Virus record (IMG/VR): IMGVR_UViG_3300029258_001300
Coordinates: 1 to 46,066 of that record
Origin: a virus
Reading direction: 5' to 3' (one strand)
DNA length: 46,066 nt
Part shown: one piece after another, positions 5,812-14,368 of the stretch
How the letters are laid out: every line of letters starts with the position of its first letter
How positions within the stretch are numbered: position 1 is the first letter of the stretch
Position numbers and translations under genes: made by a program
The notes under the pieces: model-generated
Databases searched by the model: none
The model's input: the letters and a program-made list of their open reading frames with translations, nothing else
What the model was told of the DNA's origin: nothing

Positions 5812-6711
5812 ATGGCGGAAAAAAATGTTATTGGTTTAACAATTCAAGACTTGAAACCAAGCGAAGCCCCAACGGATTACCCCCCGAACGGGCTTTATTT
5901 TGTGGAGGAAAGCGAATATCACGGCGGTTATGGTATATCGAAATCAAACCTTGATAAATTCAACATATCAGGCGCGGCGTACAAATACGCGGAGGAATAC
6001 GGCAACGAACAAACTGCCCCCATGCTATTTGGTTCGGCGTACCATTGCGCGGTGTTGGAAATGGAACGCTTCAAAGAAGCATACACCGACGACAAAACAA
6101 AAGCGTTCGACAGGCGAACAACCAAAGGGAAAGAAGCGTTCGCGACATGGCAGAAAACACTAGCGGGCAAACAAATTTTACCGTTGGGTTCAACCAAGTT
6201 GATTGAAGACATGCAACGCGCATTGTACGAAAACGAAACCGCAAAACTTTTGTTAAGCGAAGGCGTTGCGGAAGTTGCTTGTTATTGGCGACATTCGGAA
6301 CGTTTTAAAAATTGCTTGGGCCGTTGCAAAATAGACTATATACGCAGGGGTTTAGTCGATAAAGATAAATACATTTTGATCGACTTAAAAACAACGAAGG
6401 ATTGCGGCGAAAAAGATTTCGTTAGAAGCGTTGAAAATTTTCGTTACGACGTACAGCAAGCCTATTACATTGACGGTTTTAAACAAGCGACCGGAAAAGA
6501 AGTCGAAGCGTTTATAATTATCGCGGAAGAAAAAACCGAGCCTTTCCATATCAACATATTTTCTTTCGACGAAGAATATTATAAATTGGGCCGATTGGCA
6601 TACGAAGAAAATTTGGCGTATGCGGTTGAATGTTTTTCAAGCGGCGTTTTCCCAAAGCATAGCGAAGACATTAAAAATTTAACCCCGCCACGTTGGCGAT
6701 TTAAAAAGTAA
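5812..6711 (+). CDS. RecE/exonuclease VIII-like PD-(D/E)XK nuclease, 299 aa
   Basis: The motifs are those of the RecE C-terminal/DUF3799 exonuclease group: GSAYHCAVLE with His78, R-C-K-I-D with Asp175, the catalytic DLKTTK with Asp191 and Lys193, and QQAYY at 215-219. It should degrade the 5' strand at double-strand ends to make 3' tails for annealing. Length fits the isolated catalytic domain. Translation starts 8 bases after AGGAG of AGGAGATCACA. The probable annealing protein follows after 14 bases, forming a recET-like pair. Confidence 0.88.
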   Translation: MAEKNVIGLTIQDLKPSEAPTDYPPNGLYFVEESEYHGGYGISKSNLDKFNISGAAYKYAEEYGNEQTAPMLFGSAYHCAVLEMERFKEAYTDDKTKAFDRRTTKGKEAFATWQKTLAGKQILPLGSTKLIEDMQRALYENETAKLLLSEGVAEVACYWRHSERFKNCLGRCKIDYIRRGLVDKDKYILIDLKTTKDCGEKDFVRSVENFRYDVQQAYYIDGFKQATGKEVEAFIIIAEEKTEPFHINIFSFDEEYYKLGRLAYEENLAYAVECFSSGVFPKHSEDIKNLTPPRWRFKK

Positions 6712-6725
6712 TAGGAGATCACAAG

Positions 6726-7667
6726 ATGGAAAAAAATTTACCTGCAAACTATGAAAAAAACGAACACGGTTATTTGCAGCAAACACAAAGAAAAGAAACC
6801 AGTTTGGTTACGGCAGAAGCCGACAAAGCCGTAGCAGAAATCAAAGCGGCGTATGTAATGGCAGCAAGTAAACCCCGCGACGAAGAAAGCGCATACCTTA
6901 AAATTATGAACGCATGTAAACGCAAGACATTAGCGGAATCGGCTTTATATGTGTACAGAAGGGGCGGGCAAAAAGTAACAGGGCCAAGCATTAGACTAGC
7001 CGAAACGGTTGCGCGGGCTTGGGGAAATTTGCGTTGCGGCGTTCAAGAAATTAACAGGGGCGCATTAGAAACAACAATGAGGGCGTATTGTACCGACTTG
7101 GAAACAAACTTTGCGGACGAAAAAACGTTTACTATTGAACACGTTCGCGACACAAGACAGGGCCGAAAAGAATTGGAAGACCAACGCGACATTTACGAGA
7201 ATAATGCAAACTTCGCAGCAAGGCGAAAGCGGGCTTGTATTCTTGCGGTAATCCCTTCGGACATTGTGGAAGACGCTATCAAACAATGCGAACAAACATT
7301 GGCGGGCGACGGTAGCGAGCCGATCAAAGACAGAGTTAAAAAAATGCTTTTGGCTTTCAACGACAAATTTGGAGTTACAAAAGAGCAAATCATTGAACGA
7401 CTCGGACACAACTTAGACAACACGAACCCCGCCGAATTGGTTGAGCTACAAAAAATTTATACTTCGATCAAAGATGGAATGGCCAAGCGCGAAGATTATT
7501 TCAATTTTGCAGCAAGTGAAACGGGCAAAGCGAAAGACTTGAACGAAGCGTTAAAGGCGAACAAAGTCGAAGAAAAACCCAGTGGAAAAAATGTTGATAA
7601 CGTTGTGGATAAAGACGGCGACGAAGGGCGATTGGAAAACCCGTTCGAAGACGAACAAAATGGTTGA
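6726..7667 (+). CDS. Probable single-strand annealing recombinase partner of the exonuclease, 313 aa
   Basis: The sequence contains a conserved block often found next to phage exonucleases: VTGPSIRLAE at 84-93, a D-x-E-T-N stretch at 124-128, and RDIYEN followed by an AARRKRACILAVIP-type segment at 154-177. The C-terminus (from about 285) is acidic and disordered, as in annealing proteins that contact SSB. The function is inferred from this pattern and from the exonuclease just upstream; direct homology to RecT or Red-beta is not obvious. AGGAGATCACA drives translation. A perfect DnaA box in reverse orientation (7604-7612) lies inside the 3' end. Confidence 0.68.
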   Translation: MEKNLPANYEKNEHGYLQQTQRKETSLVTAEADKAVAEIKAAYVMAASKPRDEESAYLKIMNACKRKTLAESALYVYRRGGQKVTGPSIRLAETVARAWGNLRCGVQEINRGALETTMRAYCTDLETNFADEKTFTIEHVRDTRQGRKELEDQRDIYENNANFAARRKRACILAVIPSDIVEDAIKQCEQTLAGDGSEPIKDRVKKMLLAFNDKFGVTKEQIIERLGHNLDNTNPAELVELQKIYTSIKDGMAKREDYFNFAASETGKAKDLNEALKANKVEEKPSGKNVDNVVDKDGDEGRLENPFEDEQNG

Positions 7668-7858
7668 ATATTTGAAACCGAAACGATACTTTAAATTTTC
7701 AAAACTTCTTCACAGCAACCGGATTTATCTTGGGCATTGACTTTGAAAAAACGAACGTAAAAAAATTTCGCTTTGATTAGCGAAAGCGGGGCCGTAGGGG
7801 GCGCATCTTTTCCGGTTGCTTAACCCCCTACCCCCGCACCTTAAACGTGGTGGCGGGC
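7668..7858. other. Intergenic region with two perfect hairpins before the initiator gene
   Basis: This 191-base gap has no gene. It contains a weak promoter-like TTGACT at 7737-7742 with no good -10, a perfect 7-bp hairpin TTTCGCT/AGCGAAA at 7766-7785, and a perfect 8-bp stem GTAGGGGG/CCCCCTAC at 7794-7831. Neither has a T-run. Location just upstream of the replication initiator, between DnaA boxes at 7604 and 8176, makes attenuation or an origin structure possible. Confidence 0.55.
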
Positions 7859-9001
7859 ATGTATGTAACGATTGAAGATAAATTTTTAGGTTCGAACGCT
7901 TTAGCGATAATTCAACACATTTTAGATTGCGACTACCATCAAGCCTTGGGGCTTGTCGTTTCCCTTTGGTATTCTTCCCTAGAATCCAAGCGGGCATATT
8001 TCAGAGAAGACGAAATACAATTGGTAACAAGAGGGTTCAAGTATCAGCAAGAACAATTGATAACCGCATTGAGCCAATCAAGCCTTATTCGCCGACCGAC
8101 TCCCGAAGACATGCAAGACATATCAGAAGAATTTTTAGAAAATGGCGACCGTAACAGTCAACTATTCTCTAAATCTGTGGATAACGTTATTTCTCTAAAC
8201 AATGCTAATGGCTTGACGGTTTTTGTAATCCGTGGCGCAAAAAAGCGTTTGGACAGAGTAACGCAATGGTCAAAAAAGTGTCAGTTGGGCGGAAGGCGCA
8301 GCGCAAAAGTTAGACAGCAACAACGTAAACAGCAATCAACACCTACAGCCCCAACGGTTGACGGCGGGCAAGTAAATAGCAACTATCGGGCAACTAAAGG
8401 GCAAGTAGATAGAGATAGAGATAGAGATAGAGATAGAGATAGAGATAGAGATAGAGATATAAAACATATCCCTAACGGGATATTGTCGGCAAACGCCGAC
8501 GTAAGCGCACCAATTCAAGCCGATCATTCCAATGAACCAAAACAAGACCAGATTAATGAACCCAAAGAAGACAAGAAAGAAGCGAAGACAATCCCAAAAA
8601 GCGATTGCGAAAAACTTGTGGACGTTTGGAACGAAACGGCGACGTTAATGCCAAAGGCGCGAAAAGAAATTTCAGAAACCAGATTGGCAAAAATTCGAGC
8701 GCGATTAAAACACAACCCCGACTTGGAATATTGGCGCGGCGTTTTCGAGCGAATGGAAAACAGCGACTTTTTAACGGGGCAAAAAACAAACTGGAAAGCA
8801 GATTTTACTTGGATTTTAAAAAACGACGAAAATCATAGCAAAGTTTTAGAGGGTATTTACGACAACAGGAAACCGAGAAACATTAACGCTTGGCAAAGCA
8901 AGGCAAGCACAAAGCGAAGCGACAACGAATTTAGTTTTCGCAAAGCAGGTTTAAGCGGAGATCACAAAAACAATGGCGGCGAAGAAAAAAAGCGAATGTA
9001 A
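7859..9001 (+). CDS. Replication initiator / primosome organiser, 380 aa
   Basis: The N-terminal 150 residues look like a helix-rich DNA-binding domain. Residues 184-200 are an Asp-Arg run (eight DR plus D), followed by a charged linker. The C-terminus carries the pattern typical of phage replisome organisers: W-N-E at about 258, then NSDFLTG, NWKADFTWILK and N-H-S-K-V-L-E-G-I-Y. It should bind the origin and recruit the helicase loader encoded next. ATG 7859 is preferred over GTG at 7847 and 7850, although no strong ribosome binding site is visible. It overlaps the loader gene by 29 bases. Confidence 0.75.
   Translation: MYVTIEDKFLGSNALAIIQHILDCDYHQALGLVVSLWYSSLESKRAYFREDEIQLVTRGFKYQQEQLITALSQSSLIRRPTPEDMQDISEEFLENGDRNSQLFSKSVDNVISLNNANGLTVFVIRGAKKRLDRVTQWSKKCQLGGRRSAKVRQQQRKQQSTPTAPTVDGGQVNSNYRATKGQVDRDRDRDRDRDRDRDRDIKHIPNGILSANADVSAPIQADHSNEPKQDQINEPKEDKKEAKTIPKSDCEKLVDVWNETATLMPKARKEISETRLAKIRARLKHNPDLEYWRGVFERMENSDFLTGQKTNWKADFTWILKNDENHSKVLEGIYDNRKPRNINAWQSKASTKRSDNEFSFRKAGLSGDHKNNGGEEKKRM
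8408..8458 (+). repeat. GATAGA hexanucleotide microsatellite (8 copies)
   Basis: Eight tandem GATAGA units plus a final GAT encode the (Asp-Arg)n linker of the initiator protein. Being a multiple of three, copy-number changes alter linker length without a frameshift. Confidence 0.95.
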
Positions 9002-9731
9002 AATTTGCGGGAAAGAAATCGAATTATTTTTTATTGGCGTTGACACCGACCCAGATTGGCTAAAGCAAAGCGAATTGTCTTGGCGTAAAGATTGGACGGG
9101 CCACGAAGAATGTAAAATCGAATTTCAAAAGCGCATCGAAAAAACATACGGCAAACGCGAAGGGGAAATTTCGAACGAAGAAATTTTACGCTTCGAACGA
9201 CTTTCAAACATTCCGCGAAAAATTCTAATCGAAAACACTTTTCAAAATTTTAAAACTAGCCAAGAAAACGAAAGCGTTTTTTACACGGTCAAAAATTGGA
9301 GCGAAGACAGCGCAACCGGATTGCTTTTGCTTGGGCCGACCGGAACGGGTAAAACGCATTTGATTACAGCGTTAGGGCGTAGCTTGTTACGGCGCGGCGT
9401 TCGCGTTTTGTTTTGGAACGCAACGCGGTTGTTTGATTTTCTTCGCAGTTGTGAGGGGCGAGACTTAGAAAGCGCAATGCAGCAAGTCGAAAAAGCGAAG
9501 ATTTTATTTTTGGACGACTTAGGCGCGGAAAAAATGACCGAGTTTAGCGAAAGCAAACTGGAAAGAATTTTTTCGTACAGGCTAGATAACCGATTGCCGT
9601 TGATTGCGACCACGAATTTAACCGAAGGCGATTTGGTGCAAACTTTTAGCGACCGTGTAATTAGTCGGCTAATTGCTCTTGTCACGGTTTTAGAATTAAC
9701 GGGCAACGACAAGCGGGTAGCGGGCGCATAG
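8973..9731 (+). CDS. DnaC/IstB-like helicase loader ATPase, 252 aa
   Basis: An AAA+ domain is clear: Walker A GPTGTGKT at 121-128, Walker B ILFLDDLG at 177-184, sensor-1 ATTN at 212-215 and an arginine-finger-like SDRVISRL at 226-233. It should load host replicative helicase at the phage origin. The N-terminus has C9-x2-C12 and H44-x2-C47, a possible zinc knuckle. The start ATG 8973 is 12 bases after CGGAG of CGGAGATCACA and lies inside the initiator frame, so the two are translationally coupled. The size matches DnaC. Confidence 0.9.
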   Translation: MAAKKKSECKICGKEIELFFIGVDTDPDWLKQSELSWRKDWTGHEECKIEFQKRIEKTYGKREGEISNEEILRFERLSNIPRKILIENTFQNFKTSQENESVFYTVKNWSEDSATGLLLLGPTGTGKTHLITALGRSLLRRGVRVLFWNATRLFDFLRSCEGRDLESAMQQVEKAKILFLDDLGAEKMTEFSESKLERIFSYRLDNRLPLIATTNLTEGDLVQTFSDRVISRLIALVTVLELTGNDKRVAGA

Positions 9732-9855
9732 CGCGAACGGAAACGGGCCTAGAATCAATTTTACGGGCCAAAGTAGGGGCAATATACCCCAAGACTACGA
9801 AAAATCGATTGTGGCTTAAATTTGCAATCCTGATAGAAAGGATAGAATTTTTAAA
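9732..9855. other. Short intergenic region between loader and nuclease genes
   Basis: This 124-base gap holds no gene. A weak hairpin GGGG/CCCC around CAATATA is visible near 9775-9790, and ATCC/GGAT can pair just before the ribosome binding site AAAGGATAG. No convincing promoter or terminator is seen. Confidence 0.5.
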
Positions 9856-10269
9856 ATGGCCAATAGAAAGAAAAAGGTAATTAAAAAAATCCCTAATCAT
9901 TTCAAGACAGAGGGCCAAATCCAAAACGAAATCATTCGGGCATTATATGATAATGGATACCGACCAAAGCGAATGTATCTTGGGCCAGTGATTATGAAGG
10001 GCGGAGCGCAAAGAAAAAACCCGTTAAAGGGGTTCCCTGATTTGTTCGGTTGGTTCCTTGCGGGCCAAGGGCGCATGTGGGTAATCGAAGTCAAGAAAGA
10101 CAACAAGGCAGCAAAGACAAGCGAAGACCAAGAAAAATGGATTGAATTACTTTCGGGGCTTGGCGTTTTTTGCCTTGTCGCAAGATCGGCGGATTTTGCT
10201 TTAGAGAAAATAATGGAACGCGACGAATTTTACAGACAGTGGGATTTAAACCACGGCGAAAACTTTTAG
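9856..10269 (+). CDS. VRR-NUC domain nuclease, 137 aa
   Basis: The protein fits the VRR-NUC branch of PD-(D/E)XK nucleases, common in phages as stand-alone Holliday-junction-type or structure-specific nucleases: E19 with Q21 in the first helix, K-G-F-P-D at 58-62, IEVK at 77-80 and Q92 after it. These residues would bind the metal and cleave branched DNA during recombination or before packaging. ATG 9856 follows AAAGGATAGAATTTTTAAA. It lies between the replication genes and the SMC-like ATPase. Confidence 0.88.
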   Translation: MANRKKKVIKKIPNHFKTEGQIQNEIIRALYDNGYRPKRMYLGPVIMKGGAQRKNPLKGFPDLFGWFLAGQGRMWVIEVKKDNKAAKTSEDQEKWIELLSGLGVFCLVARSADFALEKIMERDEFYRQWDLNHGENF

Positions 10270-10282
10270 GAGATCACAGGAA

Positions 10283-11674
10283 ATGAAAATCAAAAAATTG
10301 TTGGCGGAAAATGTGTTGAAAATTAAAGTTGTCGAAATTACACCCGATGAGAATAACAATCTAGTCGTTATCGGTGGAAAGAATGGCAACGGCAAAACTT
10401 CGGTTTTGCGTTCTATCGAAATGGCATTGGACGGCAAGAAATCGCAAGCCAAAAAAACCGTTCGCAATGGAGAAGACAACGCCCAAATTGTGTTGGACTT
10501 GGGCGACATAATAATTACCCGCCAAATATCTACAACGGGCGCGAGTAAGTTGATTGTAAAAAACGCAAAGGGGCTTACCTATCCAACACCGCAAAGCCTA
10601 CTTTCCTCTTTGTTTAATCGGCTTACTTTCGACCCCCTTTCCTTTATGCGACAAGGAAACAAAGAACAGCTAAACACGTTGAAAGAATTAGTCGGGGTTT
10701 CTACCGACGAAATCGACGAACAACGCGCAAAGGTTTACGCCGATAGAACAGAAGTAAATTCGAGAATCAAAAACGGGAAAGCCTACATTGAAAGTTTACC
10801 GGAAATCGACGACGAAACGCCAAGCGAATATTTAGTTTACAACGACATTGACGAAAAATTGGCAAGCATTAACGGAATGGCGGAAGCTAAAGCAAAGGTA
10901 AAAGATTCGATAAATGAAAACTCCAGAATTGTATCAGACATTAAAGGCGAAATTGTAACAGAAGAAAAGAGAATTACAGACAACGAAAAACGAATCGAAG
11001 AATTGAAAATTCAAATTCAAAACTGCGAACAAAACATTCAAAATTCAAAACAAGAAATTTCACAATTAAACGCGTTGGCTAAAAAGTCGATGGAAGCGCA
11101 AGACGAATACGAACAAGCATACGCGCAAATGATAATACCCGACGCAACCGAATTGCTCGCCGAGAAAAAAAGGCGCGAGGAAATCAACAAAAAAGTTTTG
11201 GATAGGGAACGCTTTGAAAAGTACACGAAGGAATTGGAAGCGTTGAAACTTGAAGCGCAAAATTTAACCGATACCATTGCACAACTTGACAGAGAAAAAG
11301 CCGACAAGTTAGGCGCGGCCAAATGGCCAGTTGACGGGCTTGGATACGACGAAGACGGCGTGACATTTAACGGGGTTCCTTTTCCAGAATGTTCAAGCGC
11401 GGAGCAATTGCGCGTTTCTTGTGGCATGGGTTTAGCGGCGAATCCTGATTTGAATATCATGTTAATTCGCGACGGTTCATTACTTGACGACGACAGTTTG
11501 AAATTGGTTGGCGAAGTTGCAGAAAAATACAATTCGCAAGTTTGGATTGAGCGCGTAAGTGAAGGCGAAGAAGTAAACGTTTTGATTGAAGATGGTTCGG
11601 TAAAAACAGAGCAATACAACGGCCAAATTGTTGAGCCGAGAATTGATAGCAATGGGATAGAAACAATTCAATAG
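10283..11674 (+). CDS. SMC/Rad50-like AAA ATPase, 463 aa
   Basis: The N-terminal Walker A is GKNGNGKTS (32-40), preceded by a beta hairpin as in RecF/SbcC/Rad50 proteins. Residues about 225-345 form a long coiled coil rich in Glu, Lys and Gln. The C-terminal lobe has MLIRDGSLLDDDSL and then QVWIERV, consistent with a Walker B/D-loop half-site. Such short Rad50-like ATPases sit in phage recombination modules; a nuclease partner could be the VRR-NUC protein directly upstream (inference). It starts behind AGGAGATCACA. Confidence 0.82.
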   Translation: MKIKKLLAENVLKIKVVEITPDENNNLVVIGGKNGNGKTSVLRSIEMALDGKKSQAKKTVRNGEDNAQIVLDLGDIIITRQISTTGASKLIVKNAKGLTYPTPQSLLSSLFNRLTFDPLSFMRQGNKEQLNTLKELVGVSTDEIDEQRAKVYADRTEVNSRIKNGKAYIESLPEIDDETPSEYLVYNDIDEKLASINGMAEAKAKVKDSINENSRIVSDIKGEIVTEEKRITDNEKRIEELKIQIQNCEQNIQNSKQEISQLNALAKKSMEAQDEYEQAYAQMIIPDATELLAEKKRREEINKKVLDRERFEKYTKELEALKLEAQNLTDTIAQLDREKADKLGAAKWPVDGLGYDEDGVTFNGVPFPECSSAEQLRVSCGMGLAANPDLNIMLIRDGSLLDDDSLKLVGEVAEKYNSQVWIERVSEGEEVNVLIEDGSVKTEQYNGQIVEPRIDSNGIETIQ

Positions 11675-11685
11675 GAGAAAGAACG

Positions 11686-12177
11686 ATGGAAGAAAAGAAA
11701 GAACAGCACAGAGTTAAATTAGCACATGCAACAATTGACGTTGATTTAACAGAGGAACAAGTCAGGAATTACCAAAACGAATTGGTAAAACTTCACAGCG
11801 CAATCGAAGAAGCCAAGGAAGAATTGGCGAGCATTAAGAAACAACACCAAACCGAAATCAATCGGCTTGAAAGTCAGCAATCAAGATTGTATCGGGCTTG
11901 TGTTTCTAAAAAGGAAACGCAAACCGTTCATGGTGCAATTCATGTAATGGATTTAAACACCAAAACAAAATGGATTGAGTACAACGGCAAAAAATACGAA
12001 TTGCGCGACTTATCACCCGAAGAAATTTTACATTGCAAAAATCGACCATTGTTTGACGAAGAAGGAAAAGCGAATCAAGCCGTTTCGGAAAACAAAGCGG
12101 GCGTTGACCCGAACGTGGCGAACGTTGTCAGAGAAGAAACAAAAGTGAAAGAAAAAGTTGACCATGTTGCACACTAA
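11686..12177 (+). CDS. Coiled-coil hypothetical protein, 163 aa
   Basis: Residues 20-65 form a coiled coil (LTEEQVRNYQNELVKLHSAI onward). Residues 75-120 are a small domain with TKWIEYNGKKYELRDLSPEEIL. The C-terminus is disordered and charged. No family is named. It starts 11 bases after the ATPase gene behind TAGGAGAAAGAACG, so it is probably its operon partner and may be a subunit or accessory factor of that ATPase (inference from position). Confidence 0.75.
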   Translation: MEEKKEQHRVKLAHATIDVDLTEEQVRNYQNELVKLHSAIEEAKEELASIKKQHQTEINRLESQQSRLYRACVSKKETQTVHGAIHVMDLNTKTKWIEYNGKKYELRDLSPEEILHCKNRPLFDEEGKANQAVSENKAGVDPNVANVVREETKVKEKVDHVAH

Positions 12178-12237
12178 TTTAAAGGCGTTATAACTTTTTC
12201 GAAAATACTTGCTTTGTTAGAAATGGGGGCGGAGAAA

Positions 12238-12501
12238 ATGACTTTTACATTAACATGGTTGACTTTGAAAGTTTTCGTTGCGGTTTCGATTATCATTGCC
12301 TTGCTAATATGTTTAATCAAACCGTTGAACGGAAAAAAAACAGTGGGCATTTACTTCGCTTTCATTTCTTTAGCCCCGTTCGTTGTGTTTACTTATATGA
12401 TTGCATCACCATTATTTTTAATCGACGAAATGTTTGATGTTTGGGAAAAGTTGAAACGACGACAGGAATCAAAAGATTTATTCGGAGGAATTAGAAAATG
12501 A
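12238..12501 (+). CDS. Small membrane protein with two transmembrane segments, 87 aa
   Basis: Hydrophobic segments lie at about residues 10-29 (VFVAVSIIIALLICLI) and 37-60 (VGIYFAFISLAPFVVFTYMI), with a basic loop between them and a charged C-terminal tail. The start ATG 12238 is favoured over ATG 12223 and TTG 12214 because GGCGGAG precedes it. The topology would fit a holin or host-membrane modifier, but the gene is far from the amidase, so no role is assigned. It overlaps the next gene by 4 bases. Confidence 0.72.
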   Translation: MTFTLTWLTLKVFVAVSIIIALLICLIKPLNGKKTVGIYFAFISLAPFVVFTYMIASPLFLIDEMFDVWEKLKRRQESKDLFGGIRK

Positions 12502-12770
12502 AGCGGGCGGCGATACTGGAAATTGATACATCATTGTTAAGCGGAATTTTGAAATTACCAAAGGGCGTCAAGGTTCAACACGTTGGCGTTGATTATTCGC
12601 GTTATAATTGGCCAATGCTTGAAATACACGTTTTAGACGAGCGCGGGTTGAATTTGCCCGTTGGTTGTGAAATCGAAGAAGGTGAACGGTTAAAGCGTTG
12701 TCTCATTAATTTGCGGCGAGATCACAACGGCGCGGAATATTTCGAGGGGTTTAGTCTCAATGAGTATTAA
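12498..12770 (+). CDS. Hypothetical protein, 90 aa
   Basis: A compact alternating sequence with likely beta structure (VKVQHVGVDYSRYNWPMLEI, VLDERGLNLPVGCEIEEGERL). No family is recognised. ATG 12498 follows CGGAGGAATTAGAAA, a strong ribosome binding site, and overlaps the membrane-protein gene by ATGA. Its 3' end overlaps the next small gene by 11 bases. Confidence 0.75.
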   Translation: MKRAAILEIDTSLLSGILKLPKGVKVQHVGVDYSRYNWPMLEIHVLDERGLNLPVGCEIEEGERLKRCLINLRRDHNGAEYFEGFSLNEY

Positions 12771-12939
12771 AGGCGACGTAAACAAAAAATGGGTTTCTAA
12801 TTCGAAGTATCGAAGCAATTACGACAGGGCGTTTAAAAAGAAATCCAAAGCAATCGGTTTTTTCAAATGGTTGTTTTCTTGGTTTAGCGTTGAACGTTGG
12901 CGGAACGGTTTGAAGGTTACATTTACAAAACGATTTTAG
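12760..12939 (+). CDS. Small basic Trp-rich protein, 59 aa
   Basis: A 59-residue frame opens at ATG 12760, inside the end of the previous gene, behind GAGGGGTTTAGTCTCA. The product is strongly basic with aromatic residues near the middle (FFKWLFSWFSVERW) that could form an amphipathic or membrane-associated helix. It ends at TAG 12937-12939, which overlaps the next AGGAGATCACA site. The tight packing supports it as a real gene. Function unknown. Confidence 0.65.
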   Translation: MSIKGDVNKKWVSNSKYRSNYDRAFKKKSKAIGFFKWLFSWFSVERWRNGLKVTFTKRF

Positions 12940-12947
12940 GAGATCAC

Positions 12948-13055
12948 ATGAAAATGATTTATTGGCGGATAAAATTTACCATTGAAATTATTTTAGCAAT
13001 GGCGGCGTTGGTTGCTTTCATAACCTTTTTGAAATTGACAGGGGGGCAACCATGA
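12948..13055 (+). CDS. 35-aa single-pass membrane peptide
   Basis: A very short gene opens behind AGGAGATCACA, either at ATG 12948 or ATG 12954. The peptide has a basic N-terminus followed by one hydrophobic segment (FTIEIILAMAALVAFITFL). Its TGA overlaps the ATG of the following gene. Small holin, spanin component or host-inhibitor are possible; none can be chosen. The dedicated ribosome binding site and the stop-start overlap argue that it is expressed. Confidence 0.65.
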   Translation: MKMIYWRIKFTIEIILAMAALVAFITFLKLTGGQP

Positions 13056-13375
13056 CAAACGCAGAAAAAAAATTGGTGGAAGACTTGGCGCACGAATTGA
13101 CGAAATTTTACAATCTATATTGGGGCGGGTTTTCCGACATTGATTCAACGGAAATTATGCAACGGGTTTATTCAGTGTTGGACGTTCCAAGCAATATGCG
13201 AATTGGAACCAAAAGAAATTGGATTGAACGCGTTTCGAGGGCGTACATAAACGACAAAAAATTATCGGCGGAAGCCGTTACAAATATGCGAAATAGACAA
13301 CGACGAAAGGGGGCTTGTGTTAATGGTACAAGAGACACGAACCCCGTTTTCATTTCGCAAAGCAAAATATTTTGA
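13052..13375 (+). CDS. Hypothetical protein, 107 aa
   Basis: The N-terminal two thirds are helical and acidic (KKLVEDLAHELTKFYNLYW), and residues 68-95 are basic. No family is recognised. ATG 13052 follows CAGGGGGGCAACC and overlaps the membrane peptide's stop. It lies directly before the probable small terminase subunit. Confidence 0.7.
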   Translation: MTNAEKKLVEDLAHELTKFYNLYWGGFSDIDSTEIMQRVYSVLDVPSNMRIGTKRNWIERVSRAYINDKKLSAEAVTNMRNRQRRKGACVNGTRDTNPVFISQSKIF

Positions 13376-13398
13376 GATTGCAAAGGAATCAATAAGTT

Positions 13399-14154
13399 AT
13401 GACAAATGAAATCAGCCCCACGGTAAACGATGCAAAACAAGCAAGCGAAAATGATGGAAATGCAGCGCAAGCGCATACACCCGAACCGGAAAAAATAAGC
13501 GGCCAAGAATTTTTAGACGACTATCGGGAACGGCGCGACAAGCAATTAGAAGAAGAAAGAAAGGCAGCATTGCGCGAGCGAGTTAAACGCGAGGAAGAAG
13601 AAAAAATTATCGACAAAGAGTGTGCGATAATTCGCAAATATGAATTGGATAGATTGGACGCGCTAATGTTGAAATACTTGATTGAATTTCCAAGCGCGAC
13701 ATTGAAGGAATTAGCGAAATTAACGGGGCTTCATTTGTCAACTTGTGGGCGTAGGATTTCAAGAGATACATTTCAAGACGCATTGGCAGAACAGCAAGGA
13801 ACCACAATCAAAATGATTGAGAAAGCGCAAAGGGTTTCCGCGTTGCGAATGATTAGACTAGCGAACGCCGACAACGACCAAACCGCATTGGAAGCGGGAA
13901 AGTTATTGCTTAAACCTATGCTTGGTGAGAATCTAAATGTAAACATGAATCAGCGAATGATATTTTCGACGCAGATTGGCGAAGGCGGACGCATTAACAC
14001 CGAAACCACAATGAAGGAATTGGAAGACGAACACCGCAAGAAACTAGCGGAAGCGGAAAGGGGCGAAGATGCAACAAATGGCGAGCGACCCACAAGTGAT
14101 TTGGGCAATGAAGAAAATGGGGAAAGCGATAAAAGCGGGGTTGATAAAAGTTGA
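13399..14154 (+). CDS. Probable terminase small subunit (helix-turn-helix), 251 aa
   Basis: The N-terminus is charged and disordered to about residue 70. Residues 85-130 form a helix-turn-helix (LMLKYLIEFPSATLKELAKL, then TGLHLSTCGRRISRD), and residues 138-180 carry the helical pattern EKAQRVSALRMIRLANADND followed by ALEAGKLLLKPMLG, typical of small terminase oligomerisation regions in which each subunit binds packaging sites. The C-terminus is acidic. It lies 5 kb upstream of the large terminase rather than next to it, so a transcription regulator is the alternative. Confidence 0.6.
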   Translation: MTNEISPTVNDAKQASENDGNAAQAHTPEPEKISGQEFLDDYRERRDKQLEEERKAALRERVKREEEEKIIDKECAIIRKYELDRLDALMLKYLIEFPSATLKELAKLTGLHLSTCGRRISRDTFQDALAEQQGTTIKMIEKAQRVSALRMIRLANADNDQTALEAGKLLLKPMLGENLNVNMNQRMIFSTQIGEGGRINTETTMKELEDEHRKKLAEAERGEDATNGERPTSDLGNEENGESDKSGVDKS

Positions 14155-14368
14155 GGGGCCGACAAAGTACCGACTCACAGAGAAGGGCCAGAAATTTCTA
14201 ATCGGCGTTCACGACTTTTGGTTTGAAGAAGCGAAATTGGAATACGACATAAAAGACAAGGAAGAATATTCGCGGCGTTTCATGAGCCAATTTAACAACC
14301 CTATAACGGCTTGCGCGTTGCTTTACGATACACAACGAATCGAATCAGAACAGGAAAAGAAACATTGA
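14069..14368 (+). CDS. Hypothetical protein, winged-helix-like segment, 99 aa
   Basis: The start at ATG 14069 behind GGAAAGGGGCGAAG lies inside the terminase-like gene, with an 86-base overlap in another frame. Residues 22-45 (KAGLIKVEGPTKYRLTEKGQ) resemble the wing of a winged helix. The rest is acidic and helical. No family is assigned. It overlaps the next gene's TTG start by 4 bases (TTGA). Confidence 0.65.
   Translation: MQQMASDPQVIWAMKKMGKAIKAGLIKVEGPTKYRLTEKGQKFLIGVHDFWFEEAKLEYDIKDKEEYSRRFMSQFNNPITACALLYDTQRIESEQEKKH

Noticed and set aside
11038-11652. A 204-codon minus-strand frame within the SMC-like ATPase gene
   Set aside because: Low complexity, Ser/Phe-rich shadow of a coiled-coil gene, with no signals for expression.
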